Positions 32,129 through 42,115 are shown, counted from the stretch's first letter. The stretch: DNA of 50,000 nt from Prorocentrum cordatum (GCA_963575745.1 CAUYUJ010022393.1:247501-297500), one strand, 5' to 3'. Made by a program: numbers and translations. The notes: generated from the sequence alone by a model not told the origin.

Positions 32129-33060
32129 ATCGAAGACGCCTACGGCGAATCACCGCCGCCCCCTGCCTTTTTGGAAGCGCCTATGTGGCCGAACGTTGAG
32201 GCCAGACCTGCCAAGCTATCGGACCACGTGTTCCCCGAATCGGTTTGGAAAGCCTTCGGGGAACACGTGGGCATCTTGAAGGTCATCTTGGCCGTCTTGG
32301 AGGCCTCTTGGGCAAGCTTTGGGCGATCTTTGAGGCTTTTTGGGCCGTCTCGGGCCAGCTTCGAGCCAACTTCGGCCATCTTGGTGGGTTCCTGGCACGT
32401 CTGAAGCCGTCGGAAGCCGTTTGGGGGGCCTCTATGGGCCGACTTGGGGCCCGCTTGGAATGCTCCAGGGCCGTCTTGGAGGCCATCTTGGGCGTCTTGG
32501 AGGCCATCTTGGGCGTGTTGGAGGCCTCTTGGGCCCTCTTGGGGCCCTCTAGGGGCCATCTTGGAGGCCACTTGGGCCATCATGGGGCTCTCTTGGGGGC
32601 CTCTTGGGCGATCTTGGGGGCTTCTTGGGCCGTCTTGAGCCGTCGGAGAGCCGAAAAGGCGCAAATGCCAAAATCCTTCAAAAACCAATGGAAAATCAAT
32701 GATTTTGGCCTCTTCGGACTCTCCTGGAGGACCTCTTGGAGGCCTCTTGGGCCGTCTGGGAGGCCTCTGGGGGGCCTCTTGGGCCGTCTTGGGCCGTCTT
32801 GGACTCTCTTGGGCCGTTTTGGAGGCCGTCTTGGACCATCTCGGGCGGACTTGGAGGCCATCTTGGGCCATCTTCGCGATTTTTTGAGGATGTCCCGAGC
32901 GAAACGGCCGTTTTTGGGCATTGACAGATGGGCTTTATGAGATTTACGGGTGGCCGGCGGGACGGGCCGAAGCCCACTGGGAGTTCTTTTAGAAAAAGAA
33001 CCAAAACCAAAACCTGAATCGTCCAGCACGCCGTGCACCCCTGCAAGCAGGGGGCGGCGG
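32129..33060 (+). repeat. 932-bp tandem duplication, copy 1
   Basis: The unit begins ATCGAAGACGCCTACGGCG and consists mostly of GGCCGTCTTGGAGGCC-type sequence, ending in GGGCGGCGG. It contains the island AAAATCAATGATTTT, a short inverted repeat. The ORFs through it (both strands, G/L/W- or P/R/K-rich) are repeat shadows. Confidence 0.95.
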
Positions 33061-33993
33061 ATCGAAGACGCCTACGGCGAATCACCGCCGCCCCCTGCCT
33101 TTTTGGAAGCGCCTATGTGGCCGAACGTTGAGGCCAGACCTGCCAAGCTATCGGACCACGTGTTCCCCGAATCGGTTTGGAAAGCCTTCGGGGAACACGT
33201 GGGCATCTTGAAGGTCATCTTGGCCGTCTTGGAGGCCTCTTGGGCAAGCTTTGGGCGATCTTTGGGGCTTTTTGGGCCGTCTCGGGCCAGCTTCGAGCCA
33301 ACTTCGGCCATCTTGGTGGGTTCCTGGCACGTCTGAAGCCGTCGGAAGCCGTTTGGGGGGCCTCTATGGGCCGACTTGGGGCCCGCTTGGAATGCTCCAG
33401 GGCCGTCTTGGAGGCCATCTTGGGCGTCTTGGAGGCCATCTTGGGCGTGTTGGAGGCCTCTTGGGCCCTCTTGGGGCCCTCTAGGGGCCATCTTGGAGGC
33501 CACTTGGGCCATCATGGGGCTCTCTTGGGGGCCTCTTGGGCGATCTTGGGGGCTTCTTGGGCCGTCTTGAGCCGTCGGAGAGCCGAAAAGGCGCAAATGC
33601 CAAAATCCTTCAAAAACCAAGGAAAATCAATGATTTTGGCCTCTTCGGACTCTCCTGGAGGACCTCTTGGAGGCCTCTTGGGCCGTCTGGGAGGCCTCTG
33701 GGGGGCCTCTTGGGCCGTCTTGGGCCGTCTTGGACTCTCTTGGGCCGTTTTGGAGGCCGTCTTGGACCATCTCGGGCGGACTTGGAGGCCATCTTGGGCC
33801 ATCTTCGCGATTTTTTGAGGATGTCCCGAGCGAAACGGCCGTTTTTGGGCATTGACAGGCGGATTTTCGGCAATTTACGGGTGGCCGGCGGGACGGGCCG
33901 AAGCCCACTGGGGAGTTCTTTTAGAAAAAGAACCAAAACCAAAACCTGAAATCATCCAGCACGCCGTGCACCCCTGCAAGCAGGGGGCGGCGG
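33061..33993 (+). repeat. 932-bp tandem duplication, copy 2
   Basis: Nearly identical to copy 1. Differences include TTTGAGG/TTTGGGG near 33263, a one-base loss in ACCAAGGAAAATC, and a replaced segment after TTGACAG near 33855. Copy 2 ends in GGCGGCGGAT, where copy 1 continues into the next unit. Its 3' part overlaps the 1.37-kb unit that follows. Confidence 0.95.
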
Positions 33994-34226
33994 ATCTAGT
34001 GGCCTTCGGCCCATTCCGCCCCCGTGCCTGGATTGAGGGGTCTCTTCGGAGGGCTTTCGAGGCCTCTTGGGAGCAGTTTTGAAGCCGCGTTCGTGGCTCC
34101 AGGGGCTTCCTGGGGGCCTCTTGGGGGCCTCTTGGGGCCTCTTGGGGACTTAAAAGTTTGCCGACCTCCCGAGGGATTCAAATGCGCATCGCATTCATGG
34201 TTGGGGTTCGACATCCAGCGTCGCTT

Positions 34227-34448
34227 CCAGAGCTGCGAGAGGAGAGGACTAATAGACCCCTCCACTCGCAGCTCAAGGACGACCTTGAGCTGCGAGTGGT
34301 AGGGTTAGTCCTCTCACTTTAGAGAGGTCTGTGAGCATGTCTCACAGACATCTCTAAAGTGAGAGGACTAACCCTACCACTCGCAGCTCAAGGACGTCCT
34401 TGAGCTGCGAGTGGAGGGTCTGTTAGTCCTCTCCTCTCGCAGCTCTGG
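34227..34448. repeat. Branched palindrome A
   Basis: Arms of about 109 bases run from CCAGAGCTGCGAG to GTGAG and back, around the 5-base centre CATGT (34336-34340). The arms differ at only a few positions. Each arm also contains its own hairpin, CACTCGCAGCTCAAGG - 4 bases - CCTTGAGCTGCGAGTG, so the whole can fold into a three-branched structure. Confidence 0.95.
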
Positions 34449-34537
34449 AGGCGACCTTGAGACGTCGGGCGGCCCCCGAGGACCACCCCGAGCCATGCAA
34501 GCATGATTCGACTGGGCCCCCGAGGAGCCGACGGGGG

Positions 34538-35124
34538 CGAGAGGCCGTTTCGAGGGCGCCCCCGAGCTGCGAGACGCCACTTCGAGGACGCCCCCGAGCT
34601 GCGAGAGGCCAATTCGAAGACGTCCCCGAGCTGCGAGAGGCCACTTCGAGGACGTCCCCGAGCTGCGAGAGGTCACTTCGAGGGCCTCTCGCAGCTCGGG
34701 GACGTCCTCGAATTGGCCTCTCGCAGCTCGGGGACGTCCTCGAAGCGGCCTCTCGCAGCTCGGGGGCGGCCTCGAATTGGCCTCTCGCAAGGGACTGAAG
34801 GGCCTCTCGCAGCTCGGGGGCGCCCCCGAGCTGCGAGAGGCCACTTCGAGGAGAGGTCTGTCACACCCCGGGGTCGCCTCTCGCAGATCGGGGACGTCCC
34901 CGAGCTGCGAGAGGCCACGTCGAGGAGAGGTACGTTAGACTTCTCGCAGCTCGGGGGCGTTTTCAAGGACGCCCCCGAGCTGCGAGAGGCCATTTCGAGG
35001 ACGCCCCCGAGCTGCGAGATGCCAGTTCGAAGACGTCCCCGAGCTGCGAGAAGCCAGTTCGAGGACGCCCCCGAGCTGCGAAAGGCCATTTCGAGGACGT
35101 CCCCGAGCTGCGAGAGGCCAGTTC
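34538..35124. repeat. 32-bp minisatellite with orientation switches, array A
   Basis: The unit reads GACGTCCCCGAGCTGCG followed by AGAGGCCACTTCGAG. Plus-oriented units (34540-34682) flip to minus-oriented ones (34683-34815), then flip again. Head-to-head junctions make perfect palindromes such as the one centred near 34821. Because 32 is not a multiple of three, similar peptides (RPRAARGHFEDV) open in several frames on both strands; none is a gene. Confidence 0.93.
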
Positions 35125-36502
35125 GAGGCCGTCTTGGACCATCTCGGGCTGACTTGGAGGCCATCTTGGGCCATCTTCGCGATTTTTTGAGGATGCCCCG
35201 AGCGAAGCTGCCGTTTTTGGGCATTGACAGACGGATTTTCGGCAATTTACGGGTGGCCGGCGGGACGGGCCGAAGCCCACTGGTGAGTTCTTTTAGAAAA
35301 AGAACCAACACCAAAACCTGAAATATCCAGCACGCCGCGCACCCCTGCAAGCAGGGGGCGGCGGATCTAGTGGCCTTCGGCCCATTCCGCCCCCGTGCCT
35401 GGATTGAGGGGTCTCTTCGGAGGGCTTTCGAGGCCTCTTGGGAGCAGTTTTGAAGCCGCGTTCGTGGCTCCAGGGGCTTCTTGGGGGCCAATTGGGGGCC
35501 TGTTGGGGCCTCTTGGGGACTTAGAAGTTTGCCGACCTCCCGAGGGATTCAAATGCGCATCGCATTCATGGTTGGGGTTCGACATCCAGCGTCGCTTCCA
35601 GAGCTGCGAGAGGAGAGGACTAATAGACCCCTCCACTCGCAGCTCAAGGACGACCTTGAGCTGCGAGTGGTAGGGTTAGTCCTCTCACTTTAGAGAGGTC
35701 TGTGAGCATGTCTCACAGACCTCTCTAAAGTGAGAGGACTAACCCTACCACTCGCAGCTCAAGGTCGTCCTTGAGCTGCGAGTGGAGGGGTCTATTAGTC
35801 CTCTCCTCTCGCAGCTCTGGCGACCTTGAGACGTCGGGCGGCCCCCGAGGACCACCCCGAGGCATGCAAGCATGATTCGACTGGGCCCCCGAGGAGCCGA
35901 CGGGGGCGAGAGGCCGTTTCGAGGGCGCCCCCGAGCTGCGAGACGCCACTTCGAGGACGCCCCCGAGCTGCGAGAGGCCAATTCGAAGACGTCCCCGAGC
36001 TGCGAGAGGCCACTTCGGGGACGTCCCCGAGCTGCGAGAGGTCACTTCGAGGGCCTCTCGCAGCTCGGGGACGTCCTCGAATTGGCCTCTCGCAGCTCGG
36101 GGACGTCCTCGAAGCGGCCTCTCGCAGCTCGGGGACGGCCTCGAATTGGCCTCTCGCAGCTCGGGGACGTCCTCGAAGTGGCCTCTCGCAGCTCGGGGGC
36201 GCCCCCGAGCTGCGAGAGGCCACTTCGAGGAGAGGTCTGTCACCCCGGGGTCGCCTCTCGCAGATCGGGGACGCCCCCGAGCTGCGAGAGGCCACGTCGA
36301 GGAGAGGTACGTTAGACTTCTCGCAGCTCGGGGGCGTTTTCAAGGACGCCCCCGAGCTGCGAGAGGCCATTTCGAGGACGCCCCGAGCTGCGAGATGCCA
36401 GTTCGAGGACGCCCCCGAGCTGCGAGAGGCCAGTTCGAGGGCGCCCCCGAGCTGCGAAAGGCCATTTCGAGGACGTCCCCGAGCTGCGAGAGGCCAGTTC
36501 GA
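35125..36502 (+). repeat. 1.37-kb tandem unit B
   Basis: Second copy of the unit at 33753, with the same order of parts and palindrome at 35598-35820. Small changes occur in the GGCC/CTTGG segment near 35480-35520. Confidence 0.9.
35598..35820. repeat. Branched palindrome B, perfect arms
   Basis: By eye, the two 109-base arms are identical in reverse complement, separated by CATGT at 35707-35711. The inner 16-base hairpins are also perfect. Copy A has diverged slightly, so B is either younger or better maintained. Confidence 0.95.
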
Positions 36503-36670
36503 GGGCGTCCCCGAGCTGCTGAGAGGTCATCGCGCAGCTCGGGGACGTCCTCGAAGTGGCCTCTCGCAGCTCGGAGACGCCCTCGAACAAGCCTCTCGCA
36601 GCTCAGGGACGTCCTCGAAGTGGCCTCTCGCAGCTCGGGGGCGTGCTCGAACTGGCTTCTCGCAGCCCGC
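35905..36670. repeat. 32-bp minisatellite with orientation switches, array B
   Basis: Same unit as array A, with plus, minus, plus and minus blocks (a switch near 36050, palindromic junctions near 36205 and 36525). The array extends about 170 bases beyond the end of unit B. Confidence 0.93.
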
Positions 36671-36843
36671 GTGCGCAACTAAACAGCATGGCATACTTGG
36701 GCGTGAAATGGCAGCGGGCCAAGAGGCGAGGCAAGAGGCACAGGGGGGGGGGGGGGGCAAAGACGAGGAGGCAGTGGAAATGTCAGAAACAAGGTAGCAT
36801 TGAGAACTCACAACCCCAATATGTCGGACAAATGACGGGGGAG

Positions 36844-36955
36844 GCACTGTAGAGTTAGCGGCCCCCGAGAAGCACTGTAGGGTTAGAGTTCGCCGAGAAG
36901 CACTGTAGAGTTAGCGTTCCTCGAGAAGCACTGTAGAATTAGCGTTCCCTCTCAG
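36844..36955 (+). repeat. 28-bp tandem repeat, four copies
   Basis: Unit GCACTGTAGAGTTAGCG plus about 11 bases ending CGAGAA, repeated at 28-base steps. It lies between the minisatellite and the methyltransferase gene. Confidence 0.9.
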
Positions 36956-37223
36956 CAATCACGCTCAGAAGGTGGGGGGGGGGTCTTGGATGGCTGGCAG
37001 CGGCGAGGCTCGCAGTCGCTCGCTCGCCCGCTCGAATCCGCAGCCGCTCGCTCGCTCGCTCGAATCCGCAGCACAAACATCAGAGCTAGCGCCTCCATCT
37101 CCCATTCCTCCTCGTCAATCATGGCCCGACCTCCCCCCTTCCCCATGGGCCGCATCTATAGCTGCATCGGCACATGCCATTTAGGACCACTGAGCGGCTT
37201 GCCCCGGCTGGCGCGACCAAGCG
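36956..37223. other. Upstream region of the methyltransferase gene
   Basis: Contains CTCGCTCGCTCGAATCCGCAG twice near 37020-37075. No clear promoter or spliced-leader relic was seen. Confidence 0.4.
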
Positions 37224-38345
37224 ATGGGGCTCGCCCGGGATGGCACGACGGCGCCGCCCAACACTACGGTTAAGGGGCGCCGCCCACGGCGCCCGAAAGT
37301 AGTCAAGCTTGGCAGTGATTTTACAGGCTTGGACCCAACCTCAGTTGCAATGCGGCGCATGGGCGTGCCGTTCACGAACGTCTTTGCCAGCGACTCGGCC
37401 AAGCCCTGCCAGAAGGTCATCAAGGCTGTGCACAATCCTGGCAAGTTCTTCACAGACATAACAGAGCGCACCCCTGAAGAGGAAGAGGATACTGACGTCT
37501 ACACGTGGACGCCACCGTGCCAGGATTTAAGCCAGAACGGTCTCCGTCAGGGAGTCAATGGGCCAAAGCAGACTGGCCAGCTCATCAAGAAGGCCATGCA
37601 GTACATCAAAAACAAGAAGCCCAGGGTGTCGATCTTCGAGAACGTTTTCACGCTGACCCACAAAAGGCTCAAGCCCGTGCTGGATGGCATCATCAAGGGC
37701 TTGAACCGCATCGGCTACACTGTGAACTACAGCGTGCTCGATTCACGCGACTACGACATTCCACAAGATCGTCGCCGGGTGTTCGTTGTGGCCATCAGGA
37801 CAGACGCCATCAAACATCCATTCAATTGGCCCGAAATCACCAAGCCGTGCCCCAGCATCAGCACGATCTTGGACGCGTGGAAACCCACCGACATGGCGGG
37901 CCGTCTGCCTACGGCCCAGCGCCAGAAGGATGCGTGCAAGACGGCCTGCAGGGAGTGCTTCGACTACGGGCGCGACCCTCGTTCCACGCCCATCCTGGTT
38001 GACATCGACGCTTCGCCTAAATTCGCAACCTACGGCATCGACGAGGCCAAGACCATCACCAGGTCAAGGGGCGGAGATGGCGGGCCTTGGATTTCTACGA
38101 GGGGGCGCCGCACAACCCCGACTGAGTTGATCAAGCTGCAGGGTTTCGAGCTGACTGATATCCCGTGGACGACGCTGAAGATCAGCCAGCGCCAGTTGGG
38201 CCAGCTCATCGGCAACGCTGTTTCCGTGAACACGATTGGGGCAATTCTCGGGGAGGCCTTGTGGAGCTCAGGATTGGTCGAGAAGAAGGTGCCTTTCCCG
38301 CGTGGAGTGAAGCATCCGCCCGGGCCACCACCGCGCAAGCCTTAG
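37224..38345 (+). CDS. C5-cytosine DNA methyltransferase
   Basis: Intact, intronless frame of 373 residues. Diagnostic DCM motifs appear in order: motif I SDFTGLDPTSVAMRRMG (31-47, SAM binding), motif IV WTPPCQDLS with catalytic Cys99, motif VI FENV (138-141), motif VIII QDRRR (181-185), motif IX region TPTELIKLQGF (298-308) and motif X GNAVSVNTIG (330-339). The target-recognition region between VIII and IX is only about 110 residues, compact as in single-domain bacterial-type enzymes, and no BAH, PWWP or helicase domain is present. The enzyme should transfer a methyl group from SAM to cytosine C5 in DNA; sequence specificity cannot be read. Stand-alone DCMs have been described inside retrotransposons of dinoflagellates, but no reverse transcriptase is visible here. 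The tail is basic and proline-rich. Confidence 0.93.
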   Translation: MGLARDGTTAPPNTTVKGRRPRRPKVVKLGSDFTGLDPTSVAMRRMGVPFTNVFASDSAKPCQKVIKAVHNPGKFFTDITERTPEEEEDTDVYTWTPPCQDLSQNGLRQGVNGPKQTGQLIKKAMQYIKNKKPRVSIFENVFTLTHKRLKPVLDGIIKGLNRIGYTVNYSVLDSRDYDIPQDRRRVFVVAIRTDAIKHPFNWPEITKPCPSISTILDAWKPTDMAGRLPTAQRQKDACKTACRECFDYGRDPRSTPILVDIDASPKFATYGIDEAKTITRSRGGDGGPWISTRGRRTTPTELIKLQGFELTDIPWTTLKISQRQLGQLIGNAVSVNTIGAILGEALWSSGLVEKKVPFPRGVKHPPGPPPRKP

Positions 38346-38360
38346 TTTTTTGTTCGTTGT

Positions 38361-38378
38361 TTCGGCTGTTTCGGCCGA
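38361..38378 (+). promoter_or_regulatory. TTCGGC-type 3' motif
   Basis: TTCGGCTGTTTCGGCCGA begins 15 bases after the methyltransferase stop. Closely similar motifs follow other stops in the window. Confidence 0.45.
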
Positions 38379-38445
38379 GTGCTGCGCACGCCCAGCTGTG
38401 CGGTCAGCCGAATCAGCTCCGACCTGCAGGAGGAGGGTGGGGAAC

Positions 38446-38563
<118 letters not shown>

Positions 38564-38568
38564 GTTAT

Positions 38569-38945
38569 CCAGCATTCGTTCAGAAAACCTAGGTATACCT
38601 GTCGGTTGCCGCCCGACGTTCGTTCACATGTGAAGTTTGACCCTCCAAAGTGCAGAGTGCGATTGGACGTTCTGATCTGGCGATAGGGCACTCGGGTTAC
38701 CACTGAGAGGGGCAGGGGGAGGAGGGGGGGGGAAACATACAAAACACAATCTCTAGCCAACATTCGTTCTGACAACTTATGTATACCCGTCGGTTGCCGC
38801 CTGACGTTCGCTTACATGTGAAATTCGACCCCTCCAAGGTGCAAGGTGTAGTGAGAGCATCAACACTAATGTGATTGGACAGTCAGATCTGGCGATGGTT
38901 TCCATCGGGTTGCCATTGAGGGGCGGGTGGGGTGGTGGGGGTGGG
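38569..38945. repeat. Two-copy tandem repeat of about 190 bp
   Basis: CATTCGTTC, then GTATACC, GTCGGTTGCCGCC, ACGTTCG, ACATGTGAA and GATCTGGCGAT occur in the same order in 38569-38740 and 38758-38945. The copies are diverged. Confidence 0.8.
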
Positions 38946-39132
38946 GGTGGCCCTGAACAACACGTAAGTCCTCTGCCGCTCGCCATTTGGGTTCAATTCT
39001 TCGTCGCAGCACGTCTGCTTGGAGCAAGTAATGGTCCTCAAGTTGGGGGCTGCACACGACGGCCGCGGCAAGTAGAAACGACATTATCCAGCATGGGCGA
39101 ATAGGTCCCCCATAGACCATGCGCAGCCAAAG

Positions 39133-39901
39133 TTGGGCACGTGGCTTGATAGCAAGTTCGCGATCTGGCCCCCCTTCGAGATCTATGGCCACCCCCGCGA
39201 GATCCGCGGACTACGGCCGCAGGACATCGCGCCGCCAACGGCGGCGGCCTCGGGCGCTCATCGCTTCGCGTCGGCGGCCCTGCGCGCCCGGGATTTTGGC
39301 GAGGCGTCCGAGACGGGGGAGTTCGACGCGTCCACGCGGCTCGACCTCGAGAGGCAGACGGGCCTGGGCGCTGGCCTGCTGGCCATGGCGGCGGCGCGGC
39401 GCCGCGGAGGCGCCCCTCCTACTGCGCCGCTCCTCGCCGAGTGCCAGCGGGAGGTGGCCAGCGCCTGGCGCCAGGCCGCGCGCGCCGCGGGGCTGGCGAA
39501 GCTCGGGGCGCGCCATGTCTATAGCTTCGCCACTCGGGCCCGAGCCGCGACTGCGCCGCCGCCCTGCGGGGCATCGAGCAGATCCGCCGCTGGGGCCGCC
39601 GGATGTCGCGGAACTCCGCGCGCAGGTGCGAGAAGGGCGGGCGGCTGACAGAGCAGCTGCGCAGGCTGCCCGCCGCGCAGCGCCGCCGCGCAGAGGCCTG
39701 CGCGCCGTCTCGGAGCCAGCCCAAGCACGGCTTGCCCTCGCCGTTGCCGCCCGTTTGCCCGACCCGCCAGCGATGTTAGACCTTTTCTCAGGCTCGGGAG
39801 ATTTTGTCAAGGTAGTCGCCGAGTTAGGGATGCCTGTGCTAATGTGGGACACCACTCTCGGTCAAACTATGACCTCTCGCGCCGGTGCAACCGTGCTCTG
39901 A
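39133..39901 (+). pseudogene. Broken tyrosine recombinase joined to a methyltransferase-like segment
   Basis: Frame 1 (39133-39528) reads MGTWLDSKFAIWPPFEIYG, then DLERQTGLGAGLLAMAAARR and ARHVYSF. A one-base shift at 39528 gives RHSGPSRD and LRGIEQIRRWGRRMSRNSARRCEKGGRL. This matches the order of tyrosine-recombinase boxes (R-H-S-G box, an R-R-W/G-R box, then the R-R-Y region). The expected nucleophile Tyr is Cys (TGC 39627-39629). A second shift near 39700-39720 leads to MLDLFSGSGDFVKVVAELGM (39773 on), a SAM-methyltransferase motif I, which stops at 39899-39901. DIRS-type retroelements combine a tyrosine recombinase with a methyltransferase, so this may be a remnant of one. No reverse transcriptase is seen. 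Confidence 0.6.
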
Positions 39902-40576
39902 TCTGGTCATGGGTGCGCGCTGGGCGCGTGAGAGGTTAGCATGCTGGCGTTCCAGGCAACGCATTCGCGCGTCGCCGCGACCATGGGGTCGGGGCCCCGC
40001 GGGTTTGCTCTGACCCCCACCTTCTTGGCCCCCCCAAGCCCGAGCCCAATTTGCAAGCGATTGTCGGAGTTTCCAACAGAATGAATAGTTGCATCGCAGC
40101 CGTCGCGCGCGCGCCTCTCTCTCTGCGCGCCCCCCGGAGCGTCGAGAACCCCGAGACTTCCAAGTTTTGGCTGCTCTCACGGTTTGACACTTTAGCCCGG
40201 AGAAGAGCCGTTGTTTCTCACGTTTACCTCCGCGCGTCAGTGGGGAGCGCCCTGGAAGAAGGACGCGGGTCTTCTGTTCGGCGACCTTGGCCCCGGGCCG
40301 TTTAGGGAATCTGATTCTCGGTGTATAGGCCCCAGACGGGGCATCTGCAGTAGGGCCCATCGGCCGCGTCAGCAGCTTCAAGGTTTCTCGCCCCTGTGTG
40401 GTTTCAAAACCCAGCGGGGGGCTGAGTTTCCTCGCAAATTGCCCATGGCTCTGGCGCGTGTTGCTCGCAATTCTGAAGTCAGAGCTTCGGCCGCAATATT
40501 CCAAGGAGCGCTGGTTTAGTGTGTCTCCTTTTTAAGTCGGCGTTGGTTTGCTCTGCGAAATCGAGGGCATGTCCGG
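39902..40576. other. GC-rich spacer
   Basis: ORFs are open on both strands because of composition. No recognisable gene. Confidence 0.5.
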
Positions 40577-40671
40577 TGATTTTGACGGCAGGGCGCATCC
40601 GCCCCACGCGCCTTGAGCGCGCCGCAGCGGGGCGGCGGCCCCGACGGCAGGATCCCGAGGCTCAGAATAGG
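40577..40671 (+). repeat. Dispersed repeat, partner of 42020-42115
   Basis: GTGATTTTGACGGCAGGGCG, then ATCCGCCCC and GCGCGCCGC, GGCGGCGGCCCC, GGATC. The same block order occurs at 42020. Confidence 0.8.
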
Positions 40672-42019
40672 ACGCAAACACATAAGCACAAAGGGTTTTA
40701 TTGGTTTTACGCCGGAAGGGGGCGTCGTTGAGAGGGTGCCCGGCACGGATGCGGGGATCGGGGTGGCGTCGGTGTTTGGGGCTGGCGGTTTGCGCGGCAA
40801 GCGCGTCTAGCTGGTCGCGTTTGTTCGGAACGCGTGACAGGTGGAAAGGCCGCCCACCAGCAACTGGCAGTCCTCTGCCCGTGGGCCAGAACAAACCGTC
40901 GCGGGCTCGCAACGGGGCGTGGGAAAGGGGGCTGGGAAGAGAGCGCGAGTCTCATTCCCAAGAAGTCCTTTCGATATGCAGCAAACAATTCTTTTTCTAT
41001 TCATCTGCCGCACGGCCAACCGAACGAACGAACAACTGTCTCGGCGCGCAGCGTTAGCTTCGCTCGCGCGCATCCTGGCGTCCTTCCGTTGTTTCCTTCG
41101 CTTATTTATCGCCCTCCTCTTCCTTTTCCTCTCCCCCTGCTTTGCCTTGCCCCGCCCCCCCTTCCTTCCCAGCTCGGAGCTGTCGCCGCGCGCGAAGAGC
41201 GCAACCCAAAGGGCGTTGCTGCATGTCCTTTGTGCACCACGAAGTCTGGCGCAATTCCTGCGCGCGCGGTCTGGTCGCGCTGCCAGCGCGGGGGGGGCGC
41301 AAAAGAATTTCCCCCGCGTGCGGTCGTTTTCGCCGCCCCCACAAGAGCGCGCGCGATTCCTTTTTGCGTGGAGCTTGCTTTCCCGCCTCGAGGAGCGCGC
41401 GGGGCCTGGCGCTACAATCGCAAGGCCGCGGCGCCTGGCAGCGCGACGCAGCTGCGCCGGATGCCGCGCCCAAAACGATCCCACGTGGATTTCGGCTCTT
41501 CTGCCGAATTCGCGCTGGCAGCTGGCCAGCCACATCGCCCGCCCCGCATGCCCGCGCGCGCTGCTGCGTTCTGCTGCCGCGACGTGTGCTGCTGTCAACG
41601 GATGAACAAACTGACGTTGCATGGTGGTTGGGCTGTGCTAAACCACCGTGGAATGTTTCTTGGTAGCGGATCTTGGGATCTCGTTGCCGCCGACAGCCTT
41701 GCCGCGCCATGCATGTCAATTGCATCCTAGAGCACGGCCGTGCATCAACCATGGTCCGGATCGGTGGGGATCCAGTGGCATGTGCGCACATGCGTTGCAC
41801 CGCTGGTGGTACCAAAACCCTTTGTGTGAAATTCGTTTGTGTTTTTTTCTGGCTCCTAGAGGCGAGCCCAATCTTTTCATGCGTTGGCAGCAGAAATATT
41901 GTTAAGGATTGTCCTGATTTCACGGGTTTCCGATGCTATCTTGCGGGTCGCTGCCGTTCGATGTTGCTCAAGTCTTCCGCCTTCTTTCCCATCCGCCGCC
42001 CTTCTCTTGTCAGCCGGTG
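40672..42019. other. Long GC-rich spacer, no gene supported
   Basis: Several ORFs of 200-300 residues overlap on both strands (40.8-41.9 kb), but all are Arg/Ala/Pro-rich and none carries a recognisable motif. GAGGCGAGCCCAATCTTTTC near 41859 resembles the sequence near 42099. Confidence 0.5.
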
Positions 42020-42115
42020 TGATTTTGACGGTGGGGCGAATCCGCCCCGCGCGTCTCTAGCGCGCCGCGGCGCGGCGGCGGCCCCGGCGGCCGGATCTCG
42101 AGGCGAGCTCAATCT
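42020..42115 (+). repeat. Dispersed repeat, partner of 40577-40671
   Basis: GTGATTTTGACGGTGGGGCG and the following blocks match 40577-40671. It is followed by GAGGCGAGCTCAATCTCTTC. Confidence 0.8.

Larger units (their letters stand above)
33753..35124 (+). repeat. 1.37-kb tandem unit A
   Basis: Starts GAGGCCGTCTTGGACCATC. It contains a GGCC/CTTGG tail, a 222-bp palindrome (34227-34448) and an inverting 32-bp minisatellite (34538-35124). The same start recurs 1372 bases later at 35125. Confidence 0.9.

Noticed and set aside
32139-33950. ORFs of 130-243 residues on both strands
   Set aside because: Peptides rich in G/L/W or P/R/K arise from GGCC/CTTGG repeats and are duplicated with the 932-bp unit.
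34195-34225. GGTTCGACATCC resembling a tRNA B box
   Set aside because: No T-stem pairing or cloverleaf could be drawn around it, and it is part of the duplicated 1.37-kb unit.
34503-36797. Long ORFs of 272-323 residues on both strands
   Set aside because: They are translations of the 32-bp minisatellite; similar peptides appear in several frames on both strands.
34538-36955. Possible CRISPR array (32-bp and 28-bp direct repeats)
   Set aside because: Units are contiguous with no unique spacers, and the context is eukaryotic.
40807-41923. Overlapping 250-300-residue ORFs on both strands
   Set aside because: Arg/Ala/Pro-rich, no motif, and equally open in several frames, as expected from GC content.
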